A stretch of DNA of 20,801 nucleotides from an uncultured Succinivibrio sp. (GCA_900767695.1 CAAGAC010000024.1:1-20801), one strand, 5' to 3'; shown: positions 1 through 8,445, counted from the stretch's first letter. A program made the numbers and translations. Notes: generated by a model from the letters alone, not told the origin.

Positions 1-503
1 AGATCCATCACGGAAACAAGCGTTGAAAGCACTTCCTGGAGCTTGTAGGGCGTGATCTCCTGGGAAAGAAGCGCCTCCTTCGCCATCACGTTGGTGATCC
101 TGCGCACCGGCACTTTGGCAAGCGGCGATAGGTAGTCAACACACTTGCGGATGTTGGCGTATCTCGCAAGCCTCCTCTTCGACTCAAGCCACTCCGAGGC
201 AAGATCGCCAAACAGGCGACCTCCAGCCGGGGCGGCCTGGGCCTCGCCTCCTGCCTTCGCCTGCCTCCTTTCAAGCTCGGCCCGGGCGTCGGCGAGCGAC
301 ATACGCGGAAACTCTCCGAATCGCGAGAAGACGGCGCCTTTTCGCTCGTACCAGTACGCCCTGCTGCGCGCCTTTGAAGAGAAGATCCTTAGGACTAGGC
401 CGTCGCCGCAGGCGATTGACCGGACGCCCTGGGACGGCTCCATGAGCTTGGCTGCCCTCGATTTCAGCTCGGCCCATGTGATTTTGTGAGAAATCCTGCC
501 CAT
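1..503 (-). CDS. Tyrosine recombinase (phage/island integrase), N-terminal part, cut by the window edge
   Basis: The minus-strand frame opens at the ATG at 503-501 and stays open for 167 codons to position 1, so the gene continues to the left. Residues about 30-85 look like the arm-DNA-binding domain of P4-type integrases (DUF4102-like): CGDGLVLRIF, then RAYWYERKG, then FGEFPRMSLADARAE. Residues about 95-167 look like the start of the helical core-binding domain (LFGDLASEWLESKRR and ITPYKLQEVLSTL). The catalytic domain with its R-H-R-Y residues lies outside the window, so activity cannot be judged. AAAGGA at 517-512 is a fair ribosome site. The gene starts 281 bp beyond the 3' end of a tRNA-Ser and runs away from it, the usual place for an island integrase. 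The family call is by eye. Confidence 0.8.
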   Translation of the reverse strand, partial: MGRISHKITWAELKSRAAKLMEPSQGVRSIACGDGLVLRIFSSKARSRAYWYERKGAVFSRFGEFPRMSLADARAELERRQAKAGGEAQAAPAGGRLFGDLASEWLESKRRLARYANIRKCVDYLSPLAKVPVRRITNVMAKEALLSQEITPYKLQEVLSTLVSVMD

Positions 504-573
504 TGATCGGAATCCTTTGATCGTTATCCGCGTCAAAACAGCTGATCGGAATCGGCGCGGAAATTCCGATCAA
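503..573. repeat. Repeats of TGATCGGAAT at the integrase start
   Basis: TGATCGGAAT occurs at 504-513 and 543-552, inverted at 563-572, and in degenerate form (TGATCGTTAT) at 518-527. The copies at 543-552 and 563-572 form a dyad of 10-bp arms with a 10-bp spacer. The first copy lies between the ribosome site and the start codon of the integrase gene. They could be operators for integrase autoregulation or binding sites for the integrase or an excisionase. Function is inferred only from position and repetition. Confidence 0.6.
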
Positions 574-784
574 TAAAGATCATCACATCGTCATCATTCT
601 CAGCGACATGCAGTGACATTTGTCAGCGGGTGTCGCACAATGGCAGAGAGCCATGACGGCAATCCCTGATGCTGCAAGGCCTGGGGCGGCATTCCGGACA
701 GGCGAAATGAAGAGCCGGAACCCGCGAAGCAAGGCGGATGCAGGGGGGAAAAAAAAGAGGAAGACGGTCTGAACAGATCGACTG
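504..784. other. Non-coding gap between integrase and tRNA-Ser (island end)
   Basis: This 281-bp stretch holds the two repeat clusters annotated separately and no convincing gene. The minus-strand reading frame crossing it also runs through the tRNA and is therefore not accepted. Close to the tRNA, the minus strand has a T-run (revcomp of 750-758) that may help end the tRNA transcript. The region probably holds the attachment-site arm sequences and the integrase promoter. I could not identify a clean -35/-10 pair. Confidence 0.5.
603..636. repeat. Nested 34-bp dyad of four GNGACA-type boxes
   Basis: The boxes are GCGACA 603-608, GTGACA 613-618, and on the other strand TGTCA 621-625 and TGTCGC 631-636. 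The arrangement is exactly symmetric about 619.5: outer box, 5 bp, inner box, 2 bp, inner box, 5 bp, outer box. Boxes on the same side are 10 bp apart, about one helical turn. This looks like an operator for two dimers of one regulator. No gene overlaps it. Further left of the tRNA a small hairpin, ATGGC-AGAGA-GCCAT, lies at 640-654. Confidence 0.55.
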
Positions 785-810
785 TGGCGGATGGAGTGAG
801 ATTCGAACTC
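785..810. other. Candidate attachment site (att) at the tRNA-Ser 3' end
   Basis: Integrases of this type usually recombine within the 3' half of a tRNA gene and restore it. The integrase lies directly beyond the CCA end, so the crossover is expected in the T-arm/acceptor region. The matching direct repeat at the far end of the island is not in this window, so the limits are approximate and inferred. Confidence 0.4.
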
Positions 811-875
811 ACGGAAGGCGAAGCCTTCGACGGTTTTCAAGACCGTTGCATTAGACCGCTCTGCCACCCATCCGC
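785..875 (-). tRNA. tRNA-Ser (anticodon UGA)
   Basis: Read on the minus strand, the gene starts GCGGATG (875-869) and ends CATCCGC plus an encoded CCA (785-787 on the plus strand is TGG), giving a 7-bp acceptor stem. The anticodon stem-loop is ACGGT-CTTGAAA-ACCGT, with anticodon TGA read from 839-837. There is a long class II variable arm (GAAGGC-TTCG-CCTTC) and a TTCGAAT T-loop. The 91-nt length and the variable arm identify a serine tRNA for UCN codons. Its 3' end faces a partial integrase gene, so it is the likely integration target. Confidence 0.95.
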
Positions 876-886
876 AAAACGGTGCT

Positions 887-914
887 ATTGTACATCAACC
901 CCCCGTTAAATCAA
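887..914 (-). promoter_or_regulatory. Promoter of tRNA-Ser
   Basis: On the minus strand, TTGATT (914-909) is followed after 16 nt by TACAAT (892-887). A start near 880 would give a leader of about 5 nt before the mature tRNA 5' end at 875. Confidence 0.55.
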
Positions 915-943
915 GCTTCGGGGCGAAATTGCGGAGGCGGTAC

Positions 944-1276
944 ATGGCGATCGAGCACGATGGAAGGATGATTGAAACCGACAGCGAGGGCTTTCTCCTC
1001 GATCAGTGCGACTGGGACGAGCAATTGATGGAGGAAATGGCAGCCGCAGACGGGTTGGAGCTTACAGATGCGCACCGCACCGTCATCAAAGCCGTGCGCA
1101 ACTACTACCAGCAGTATGCGGCCACCCCGCCCATGCGCGGACTGATCGCCCTGCTCAAAAAGGAGGGCCGCGCCGAGCTTGCCTCGTCCGCGGCCCTCGC
1201 CAGGCTTTTTCCCCAAGGGGCGGCAAAAAGCGCCGCGCGCTACGCTGGACTCCCCAAGCCTGTGCGCTGCATCTGA
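944..1276 (+). CDS. tusE: Sulfurtransferase TusE (DsrC family)
   Basis: TusE takes persulfide sulfur from the TusBCD complex and passes it to MnmA for 2-thiolation of the wobble uridine of Lys, Glu and Gln tRNAs in the cytoplasm. The 110-residue protein matches the DsrC/TusE pattern along its length: IETDSEGFL near the start, then ATPPMRGLIALL, LFPQGAAKSA, and the ending GLPKPVRCI. The penultimate cysteine is the sulfur-carrying residue. The single conserved C-terminal Cys is typical of TusE rather than the two-Cys DsrC of sulfite reducers. The ATG at 944 is chosen because GGAGG lies 6 nt upstream (933-937); a TTG at 929 is less likely. It ends exactly where pgsA ends on the other strand. Confidence 0.93.
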   Translation: MAIEHDGRMIETDSEGFLLDQCDWDEQLMEEMAAADGLELTDAHRTVIKAVRNYYQQYAATPPMRGLIALLKKEGRAELASSAALARLFPQGAAKSAARYAGLPKPVRCI

Positions 1277-1888
1277 TTATTTTCTGGCCTTAGGCGGCCT
1301 GGCTCCCTCGGCTGAGTTCTCGCGCATGTTCATGAGGCCGACTTTCAAGTACATCACCATAGACCAGATAGTGAGCACGGTTGCGACCGCGAGCATGCCA
1401 AGCGAGCTGTAGATGACCACCTCGTTGTAGCGCCAGATGAGACCTGCTATCGAGACTAGCTGGATGGTGGTCTTCCACTTGCCCACCCAGCTCACCGCGA
1501 CCAGCGAGCGCTTGCCCAGCTCGGCCATCCACTCGCGCAGCGCCGAGACCGTGATCTCGCGGGCGACGATGATCATCGCCGGGATAGACACGAATAGGTT
1601 GATGTGCGGGAAGAACTCCCCCACATGCACCGAGTAGAACTCGACGATAAGGATGAGCGCCGTGCAGACGATGATCTTGTCGGCGACCGGATCGAGGAAG
1701 GCGCCGAACTTGGTGGTCTGCTTGAGCCTGCGCGCCAGGAAGCCGTCGAGCAGATCGGTGAGCGCCGCGGCGATGAAGACGATGGCCGCAAGAAGGTTCG
1801 AGCTCTCGGTGGGCCAGTAGAAGAGGATCACGAAAACCGGGATCAGGGCTAGCCTGATCAGCGTCAGGACATTGGGCAAGTTAAGCAT
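1277..1888 (-). CDS. pgsA: CDP-diacylglycerol--glycerol-3-phosphate 3-phosphatidyltransferase
   Basis: This inner-membrane enzyme makes phosphatidylglycerol phosphate, the committed step to phosphatidylglycerol and cardiolipin. The CDP-alcohol phosphotransferase motif is complete: D45, D48-G49, A52-R53, G62, D66, D70 (LLDGFLARRLK ... GAFLDPVADK). About five or six hydrophobic segments span the 203 residues, close to the usual family length. AAGGAG precedes the ATG at a short spacing. It is the last gene of the minus-strand block, with a 119-nt gap after truA, so it may have its own promoter. A GGCCCTG-CAAGT-CAGGGCC hairpin lies in that gap. Confidence 0.95.
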   Translation of the reverse strand: MLNLPNVLTLIRLALIPVFVILFYWPTESSNLLAAIVFIAAALTDLLDGFLARRLKQTTKFGAFLDPVADKIIVCTALILIVEFYSVHVGEFFPHINLFVSIPAMIIVAREITVSALREWMAELGKRSLVAVSWVGKWKTTIQLVSIAGLIWRYNEVVIYSSLGMLAVATVLTIWSMVMYLKVGLMNMRENSAEGARPPKARK

Positions 1889-1930
1889 CGGACTCCTTCC
1901 TCATGCTCCGCTTCTGCGCCGCATGGGCGC

Positions 1931-1949
1931 GGCCCTGCAAGTCAGGGCC
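1931..1949. other. Hairpin between truA and pgsA
   Basis: GGCCCTG (1931-1937) and CAGGGCC (1943-1949) form a 7-bp perfect stem with a 5-nt loop. No T-run follows on either strand, so it is not a clear terminator. It may modulate read-through from truA into pgsA. Confidence 0.4.
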
Positions 1950-2007
1950 TACAACAAACGATTATAGCCGCCATCGCGGGCGCGCACCATGAACACCGCC
2001 GCGCTTT

Positions 2008-2793
2008 TCATTCAAGCCACAGGGGGCCGATGAAATCGCGCCTCGGAAGGCCAAACGAGGACGGATAGGTCACGTCCACGAGGTAAAGCCCGTCAGGGCG
2101 CGCCGTGGGGCCGGCCGCGTCGCGGTCGCGCGCCTCGAGAGTCTCCTTGAGCCACTCCTCGGACCTCTTGCCCTCCCCCACTTCAAGAAGTGATCCCACA
2201 ATGTTGCGCACCATGTGGTTCAAAAAGGCATTGGCCGCGATGTCGAAGACGATGAACTGGCCCAAGCGCTCCACGCTGGCGTAGTGGACAAGGCGGCTCC
2301 TCGAGCGGCTCTCCTCGTCTGCCCCGCAGAACGAGCTGAAGTCGTGCTCGCCGCGAAGGCACTGCGCGGCCCGATCCATTGCATCGACATCGTACTTGCC
2401 GTGATAGACGGACACTCCGCGGGACAGCACCCCGGGACGGGAGACGGTGTTGCGGATGATGTAGCGATAGCGCCTTGCCCGCGCCGAGAAGCGAGCGTGG
2501 AACGATTCGTCAACATGGCAGGCCCAGGAGACAGCGATATCGCGCGGCAGCTTGGTGTTAGTGCCCATGATCCACGAGCGGTCGGAGCGCTCCTTGGAGC
2601 AATCGAAGTGAATTACCTGCCCCGTGGCGCTCACGCCCGCGTCGGTGCGGCCGGCGCAGGAGAGGAGCACGGGCTCGTCGGCTATCTCCGAGAGGGCGCG
2701 CTCAAGCTCGCCCTGGACGCTCCTGCACTCCTTCTGGCGCTGGAAGCCCGCGTAGCCCCACCCCTCGTACTCGACGCACATCGCGATGCGCAT
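2008..2793 (-). CDS. truA: tRNA pseudouridine(38-40) synthase TruA
   Basis: TruA converts uridines 38, 39 and 40 in the anticodon stem-loop of many tRNAs to pseudouridine. The 261-residue protein has the catalytic motif GRTDAGVSA with nucleophile Asp51, an N-terminal YEGWGYAGFQRQ segment, and the ARRYRYIIRN and LNHMVRNIVGSLLEVG blocks of the family. It starts 3 nt after the stop of the upstream glycosyltransferase gene and is probably cotranscribed with it. In Gammaproteobacteria truA is often near accD-folC; here four genes (the SPOR, Nif3, folE and glycosyltransferase genes) separate it from folC. Confidence 0.96.
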   Translation of the reverse strand: MRIAMCVEYEGWGYAGFQRQKECRSVQGELERALSEIADEPVLLSCAGRTDAGVSATGQVIHFDCSKERSDRSWIMGTNTKLPRDIAVSWACHVDESFHARFSARARRYRYIIRNTVSRPGVLSRGVSVYHGKYDVDAMDRAAQCLRGEHDFSSFCGADEESRSRSRLVHYASVERLGQFIVFDIAANAFLNHMVRNIVGSLLEVGEGKRSEEWLKETLEARDRDAAGPTARPDGLYLVDVTYPSSFGLPRRDFIGPLWLE

Positions 2794-2796
2794 CGG

Positions 2797-3885
2797 TCAG
2801 ATCTTTTCCTTGGAAGGCTTCTCAGCGCCCCTGGGCTCCTCGTCGGGGCCGGCGCTGTTCTTCTTATGGTAGTCGGCGCCCTCGTTGCAGGTGACGCCGA
2901 CGGGGGTGGAGCTCATGCCCTTCTTTACCTTCGAGGCGATCGGGCCTTCAAGCGAGCGCACCACGTACACGGGGCGCCCCTTCACTTCCTCGCCCAGGCG
3001 CCCGAGGTACTCGCCAAGGACGCCGATGGAGATGAGCTGGATTGAGCCTAAGAAGAGGATGGAGCTCATGATCGAGGCGTAGCCCGGAACGTCGATGCCG
3101 ACGATCATCGTCTTTATGAAGATGAAGATCATGTAGAGGATCGCGAAAAGGCCGACCACGCCGCCGACGTAGGACCAGACGCGAAGCGGCAGCGAGGAGA
3201 AGCCCGAGATGCCGTCGAGCGCGAAGTTCCAGAGCTTCCAGTAGTTCCACTTGGTCTGCCCGGCGACGCGCTCGGGGCGCTTGTAGCCGATGCCGCGCGA
3301 GGTGAACCCCGGCCACGCGAAGAGGCCCTTCATGAAGCGGTTGCGCTCGGGGAGATCCCTCAGGGTGTCGATGATCTTGCGGTCGATGAGGCGGAAGTCG
3401 CCGACGTTCTCGGGGATCTTCACGCGCGCCGAGAGCTTGTTGAAGACCTTGTAGAAGAGGCCGGAGGTGACGCGCTTGGCGCCGGTGTCCTGCGAGCGGT
3501 CGGTGCGCACGCCGTAGACGTTGTCCACGCCCTCCTCGCGCCAGCACCTGATGAAGTCGAGCACGAGCTCGGGCGGATCCTGCAGATCGGCGTCCATCAT
3601 CACCATCGCGTCGCCCTGCACGAGGTCGAGCGCGGCGGACATGCCCGCCTCCTTGCCGAAGTTGCGCGACAGCCTGATGAGGCTCACGCGCGGATCCTTC
3701 TGGCACAGGCCATGGATCAGCTCCGCGGTGTCGTCCTTGGATCCGTCGTCCACGAAGACTATCTCGATGTGGTCCCTGACGGAGGCGAGCTTCTCGTTCA
3801 CCGCGTCCATGAAGGGGCCGATGGTCTCGTGCTCGTTGTAGCAGGGCACGACCAGCGAAACCAGGTAATCGTCTTTGCTAGCCAT
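2797..3885 (-). CDS. Family 2 polyprenyl-phosphate glycosyltransferase (GtrB/ArnC/DPM1-like)
   Basis: The protein probably transfers a sugar from a nucleotide donor to undecaprenyl phosphate at the inner face of the membrane, for modification of a surface polymer. Residues 9-18 (VSLVVPCYNE) and FVDDGS start a GT2 fold. DAD at 98-100 (MMDADLQDPPEL) is the metal/nucleotide-sugar site, and ERNRFMKGL at 180-188 is typical of this group. Two membrane helices follow at about 237-262 and 270-292, then GEYLGR and VKGRPVYVV. The last 45 or so residues are hydrophilic and charged, an extra tail. No GtrA flippase or ArnB/T partner is nearby, so the sugar and polymer are unknown. It begins 9 nt after folE. 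Confidence 0.85.
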   Translation of the reverse strand: MASKDDYLVSLVVPCYNEHETIGPFMDAVNEKLASVRDHIEIVFVDDGSKDDTAELIHGLCQKDPRVSLIRLSRNFGKEAGMSAALDLVQGDAMVMMDADLQDPPELVLDFIRCWREEGVDNVYGVRTDRSQDTGAKRVTSGLFYKVFNKLSARVKIPENVGDFRLIDRKIIDTLRDLPERNRFMKGLFAWPGFTSRGIGYKRPERVAGQTKWNYWKLWNFALDGISGFSSLPLRVWSYVGGVVGLFAILYMIFIFIKTMIVGIDVPGYASIMSSILFLGSIQLISIGVLGEYLGRLGEEVKGRPVYVVRSLEGPIASKVKKGMSSTPVGVTCNEGADYHKKNSAGPDEEPRGAEKPSKEKI

Positions 3886-3894
3886 ATTTGACTC

Positions 3895-4548
3895 CTAGTC
3901 GGTCAGAAACTCGTGGCGGGAGAGCGAGTTGGTCTTGAAGTAGCCGCCCAGCGCCGTGGTGGTGGTGGACGAGGCCGGATCGCGCACTCCGCGCGACTTC
4001 ACGCAGTAGTGGACCGCGGTCACCGTGACGGCGACGTTCTTGGTGCGCAGCAGCGTCTGCAGCGCCACCAGGATCTGCTGGGTCATGCGCTCCTGCACCT
4101 GGGGCCTCTTCCCGAAGAACTGCACGATGCGGTTGATCTTGGAGAGGCCAATGATCTTGTCGGCCGGCATGTAGGCGACCTTGGCCACGCCGTCCATGAC
4201 GACGAAGTGGTGCTCGCAGGTCGAGGTCAGCGTGATCCCGCCCACCTTCACCATCTCGTCGAAGCGCATCTTGTTGTCAAAGACCGAGACCTTGGGGAAG
4301 TTCCTGTAGTCAAGCCCCGAGAAGACCTCGTCCACGTACATGCGCGCCACGCGCTGCGGGGTCTCCATGAGGCTGTCGTCCGAGAGATCGAGCCCCAGGG
4401 CCTGCATGATCCTCTCGAAGGAGGAGGCGATGATCTCCTTCTTCTGATCAGGGCTCAGGCCGTTGTCGATGCCCGGGTTCTCAAGCCCGCGCGCGATGAG
4501 CGCGTCGCGCACCATCCGCGCCTCTGGCGAAAGGCTTTCATCTGCCAT
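3895..4548 (-). CDS. folE: GTP cyclohydrolase I
   Basis: FolE converts GTP to 7,8-dihydroneopterin triphosphate, the first step of tetrahydrofolate (and queuosine precursor) synthesis. The 217 residues align with E. coli FolE from LIARGLE through SRHEFL. The zinc ligands are Cys111 and His114 (STCEHHF) and Cys182 (VHYCVKSRGVRD). GLSKINRIVQFF and RPQVQERMTQQI are the family signatures. The ATG lies 14 nt after the Nif3-family stop. It shares the transcription unit with folC, a later folate enzyme, so the block carries two steps of the pathway. Confidence 0.97.
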   Translation of the reverse strand: MADESLSPEARMVRDALIARGLENPGIDNGLSPDQKKEIIASSFERIMQALGLDLSDDSLMETPQRVARMYVDEVFSGLDYRNFPKVSVFDNKMRFDEMVKVGGITLTSTCEHHFVVMDGVAKVAYMPADKIIGLSKINRIVQFFGKRPQVQERMTQQILVALQTLLRTKNVAVTVTAVHYCVKSRGVRDPASSTTTTALGGYFKTNSLSRHEFLTD

Positions 4549-4562
4549 CTGGATTGCTCCCC

Positions 4563-5342
4563 TTACTCCGGCAGCGCTATGCCGCTGTCCTGCATCGGAT
4601 CGTAGAAATCCGTGACCAGCTCGATGCCGTGCTTCTGCGCAAGGTACTGCCCCAGCGCGGCGACGCCGCCCATCTCGGAGCTGTCATGCCCCATGGCCGC
4701 GAGCGCGATGCCGCGCTCTGCGGCCTCGTGCCACCCCTGCTCCTCGCAGTCGCCGGTTATGAGCATGTCGAAGTCCGCCCGGCCCTCGAGCATGAACGAT
4801 CCCGAGCCCGAGCAGATCCCGACGCGCCTTACCTTCAAGTCCTCGCCTGAGATCCTCACCTCGCAGCCGCAGGTGCGCGAGAGCAGATCGGCAACGGCGC
4901 GGGCGCTAGTCGCGCGGGGCAGCGTGCAGGTGATGCCGATGGAGGCCGGATCCCCGGGCTCCACCCAGTCGCACTCAGCCCCGCCAATGGCCTTGGCAAG
5001 GAACGCGTTGTTGCCGTACTCCATGCTCGCGTCAAGCGGCAGATGGTAGGCGATTAGGGTTATGCCATTGTCAAAGAGGGACTTGAGGCGGCGCTTGACC
5101 ATCCCCTCGTAGGGGGCGAAGGCGCCCTTCCACATGATCCCGTGGTGGACCAGGAGCACGTCGGCGCCGGCCTTTGCCGCGCTGTCGATCGCGCGCTGCG
5201 AGGCGGTGCAGGCTGCGAGAATGCGACTGCACTCCCCCGAGCCCTCGACCTGGATCCCGTTGTAGGCGGCGTCCTTGAAGGAGGCGGCGTCCAGAAGCTC
5301 GCTGCACTCGCGCTCAAGATCGCGGATTGTAGGTGTCTTCAT
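4563..5342 (-). CDS. Nif3-family dinuclear metal-binding protein (YbgI-like)
   Basis: This is a 259-residue member of the Nif3/DUF34 family, which assembles into a toroidal hexamer with a dinuclear metal centre. The biochemical role is unsettled; older annotations as a type 2 GTP cyclohydrolase are not well founded. Metal-ligand motifs are visible: VHHG at 65-68, AYHLPLDA at 98-105, and GHDSSEMGG near residue 217. It follows the SPOR gene by 6 nt and precedes the true folE by 14 nt. The placement beside a genuine GTP cyclohydrolase I is notable but does not prove a shared function. Confidence 0.9.
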   Translation of the reverse strand: MKTPTIRDLERECSELLDAASFKDAAYNGIQVEGSGECSRILAACTASQRAIDSAAKAGADVLLVHHGIMWKGAFAPYEGMVKRRLKSLFDNGITLIAYHLPLDASMEYGNNAFLAKAIGGAECDWVEPGDPASIGITCTLPRATSARAVADLLSRTCGCEVRISGEDLKVRRVGICSGSGSFMLEGRADFDMLITGDCEEQGWHEAAERGIALAAMGHDSSEMGGVAALGQYLAQKHGIELVTDFYDPMQDSGIALPE

Positions 5343-5348
5343 GCTGCC

Positions 5349-6182
5349 TCAGTTGGCGACGATGTTGGCCTTGGAGCCGGTGATCTGGGAGACGCGCGAG
5401 GCGATGCTCTGGGCAGCCTCGCGAGTGGATGCCGAGCCCGCGAGCACCTTAACGACGCTCCTGCCGCCTAATGTGGCGTTCTCGGTGCGCACCGAGATCC
5501 CGGCCTGGCGCAGCTTCGCGGCGATCTTCTGGGCGTTGGCGGGGTTGCTGAACACCCCGACCTGCACGGAATAGGTCCCTGCCTTAGGGGCGGCGGCGGC
5601 AGGCGCCGGCTTCTGCTGCGCGGCCTGCTGGCGCTGGCTCCTTAAAAGCTCGCCCTTCTGCTGGGCCTGGGGCTGCGCCTGAGGCTTCTGCTGGGCCTTT
5701 TGCTGCTGATCCTGCGCTCCCTGGCGGGCGCTCTTGAGCATCTCGACCTGGGCATTGGGATCAGAGGGGATCTGGCGCTGGGACGGCTGCTGCGCCGGGG
5801 CAGCGGCTGGGGCCGGAGCCGGAGCCGGGGCGCTCTGCGCGTCCGGAAGCTTTATCTCAGGCGGGGCCGGGATGGCCGCGTCAGCGCTCTGGGAAGGCTG
5901 GGGCGCCGCCTGCTGCGAGATGCTGTTCTGCGCGGCAACGTCGCGCGGGTTGACGCCGTTGTCCTCGACCGGGGCCAGCAGATCGCTGTAGTCGTGCTCG
6001 CCGTTCTCGACGAGGCGCCCGGTGGTGTCGGTCACCGCGCCGTTCTGATCGACCGCGATGCTCTTGTCGGACTTCCTGTAGGTGTCCTCGGGCTTCATTA
6101 TCATCGGCATCAGGATGAGCACCAGCGAGACAAGCACCAGCAGTCCCACCAGACGGTTGCGCAGTTTTCTGCCAAAAGCCAT
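5349..6182 (-). CDS. SPOR-domain membrane protein (DedD-like)
   Basis: This is probably a division-site protein. Residues 10-30 form one membrane helix after a short basic N-terminus (inside). A long periplasmic linker rich in Pro, Ala and Gln follows (about 85-200, with runs such as APAPAPAAAPAQQ). Residues 202-275 form a SPOR domain (YSVQVGVFSNPANAQKIAAK ... VKVLAGSASTREAA), which binds denuded peptidoglycan at septa. The architecture and the position right after folC match E. coli DedD. The Gln-rich linker is longer than I expect for DedD, so I leave the symbol blank. Its start is 2 nt after the folC stop. Confidence 0.88.
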   Translation of the reverse strand: MAFGRKLRNRLVGLLVLVSLVLILMPMIMKPEDTYRKSDKSIAVDQNGAVTDTTGRLVENGEHDYSDLLAPVEDNGVNPRDVAAQNSISQQAAPQPSQSADAAIPAPPEIKLPDAQSAPAPAPAPAAAPAQQPSQRQIPSDPNAQVEMLKSARQGAQDQQQKAQQKPQAQPQAQQKGELLRSQRQQAAQQKPAPAAAAPKAGTYSVQVGVFSNPANAQKIAAKLRQAGISVRTENATLGGRSVVKVLAGSASTREAAQSIASRVSQITGSKANIVAN

Positions 6183-6184
6183 TT

Positions 6185-7491
6185 CTATCCCCTGTTGAAA
6201 GTTTTCCCAAGGCTCCTAGCCGCCTCGGCCACGGTCACGAACGATCCGAAGACCACCACCTCGTCGCAGGGCGCGGCTGCATCGAGGGCGGCCCTGAGCG
6301 CCGAGGCGACGTCATCGTGCGATTCTACCAGCCCCCGGGCGCCTTCAAGCGCGCGGCAGAGCCTGGACGCCTCCTCGCCGCGCCCGCAATGGAGCGTGGC
6401 GCAGTGGAAGGACGAGAAGCAGGGGGCGAGAGCGGAGAGCACGCCCTCGATGTCCTTATCGCGGAGCATCCCGCAGACGGCGATCCGCCTCCCCTCGGGC
6501 CTTCTTGCCAAAAGCGCGGCCCTCAGGTGCTCGGCCGCCGGCACGTTGTGGGCGACGTCGAAGTAGAGATCGGGGCTTGAGCGCACCTTCTGCATGCGCC
6601 CGGGCAGGCAGACCCTGGCAAAGGCGCGCTGCGCCGCCTCCCAGAGATTATGCGGGGCAAAAGGCTTTTTTACTGACTGAAGGCGCTCGAGCACCTCGGC
6701 TGCCACCGCCGCGCACTCGACTGGCGCCAGCGGCGCGGGCAGCGTGCGCTCCGCCCCGCCCTTTTCCGAGAACACATAGCCCGCGCCGTCCTTCCTAAAG
6801 TCGAAGTCGCGGCCCTGGGCGCAAAGCCTCACGCCGCGCTCGCGGCAGCGCTCCGCGACCACGTCGAAGGCATCCTTCGGCAGCGCGCCCGTGACGGCAG
6901 CGCTGGCGCCCTTCTTGATGATCCCAGCCTTCTCGGAGGCTATCCTCGCGAGCGTGTTGCCCAGGATGGCCATGTGGTCAAAGCCGATGGAGACGATCAC
7001 CGCGATGTCGGCGTCGAGGATGTTCACCGCGTCGAGCCTGCCGCCAAGGCCGATCTCAAGGCACAGCGCCCTGACCCCGGCCTCCCTGAAGACGCACAGC
7101 GCGGCAAGCGTGGTGTACTCGAAATAGGTGAGCGGAACCTCCCTGCCCTCGCGGCTTGCCTCGAAGACCTTGGAGAAGGCGCGGCAGAGCTCCTCGTCGC
7201 CGGCATCATGGCCGTTCACCCGCACGCGCTCGTTGAAGCGCAGGAGGTGCGGCGAGGTGTAGAGGCCGCAGGGGATCCCCGCCTCCTCCAGGGTCGAGGC
7301 GACGAGCGCCGCGGTCGATCCCTTGCCGTTGGTGCCTGCGAACTCGATGATGGGAAGGGAGCGCAGATCCTCAAGCCCAAGCCTTCTGAAGACCTCGGCG
7401 ACCCTTTCAAGCCCAAGCTCGATACGGTCGGGATTGAGCGCTGCAAGGTAGTCGGTCCAGCCTTGAAGGGTGGATGGCTCAGCTATTGCTG

Positions 7492-7495
<4 letters not shown>
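6185..7495 (-). CDS. folC: Bifunctional folylpolyglutamate synthase / dihydrofolate synthase
   Basis: FolC adds glutamate to dihydropteroate to make dihydrofolate and then extends polyglutamate tails on folates. The 436-residue Mur-ligase-type protein has the P-loop GTNGKGST at 54-61, TSPHLLRFNERVRVNG at 80-95, a central domain with GFDHMAILGNTLARIASEKA, and a C-terminal domain with DVAHNVPA. The typical motif there is D-x-AHNP; here it reads DVAHNVP. Its ATG overlaps the accD stop in an ATGA (7492-7495), so translation is likely coupled. The accD-folC-SPOR order is a conserved gammaproteobacterial cluster. Confidence 0.96.

Positions 7496-8445
<950 letters not shown>

Noticed and set aside
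145..489. Plus-strand frame of 114 codons at the left edge
   Set aside because: It is antisense to the integrase frame, which has recognisable domain motifs.
583..867. Minus-strand frame of 94 codons across the tRNA
   Set aside because: It reads through the whole tRNA-Ser gene and its product resembles nothing; the tRNA explains the sequence.
2215..3045. Long plus-strand frame opposite truA and the glycosyltransferase
   Set aside because: It has low-complexity Ala/Gly/Arg composition typical of antisense frames in GC-rich DNA, and spans two confident genes.
5580..5900. Pro/Ala/Gln-rich tract as a DNA repeat
   Set aside because: It is the low-complexity linker of the SPOR protein and has no regular nucleotide repeat unit.
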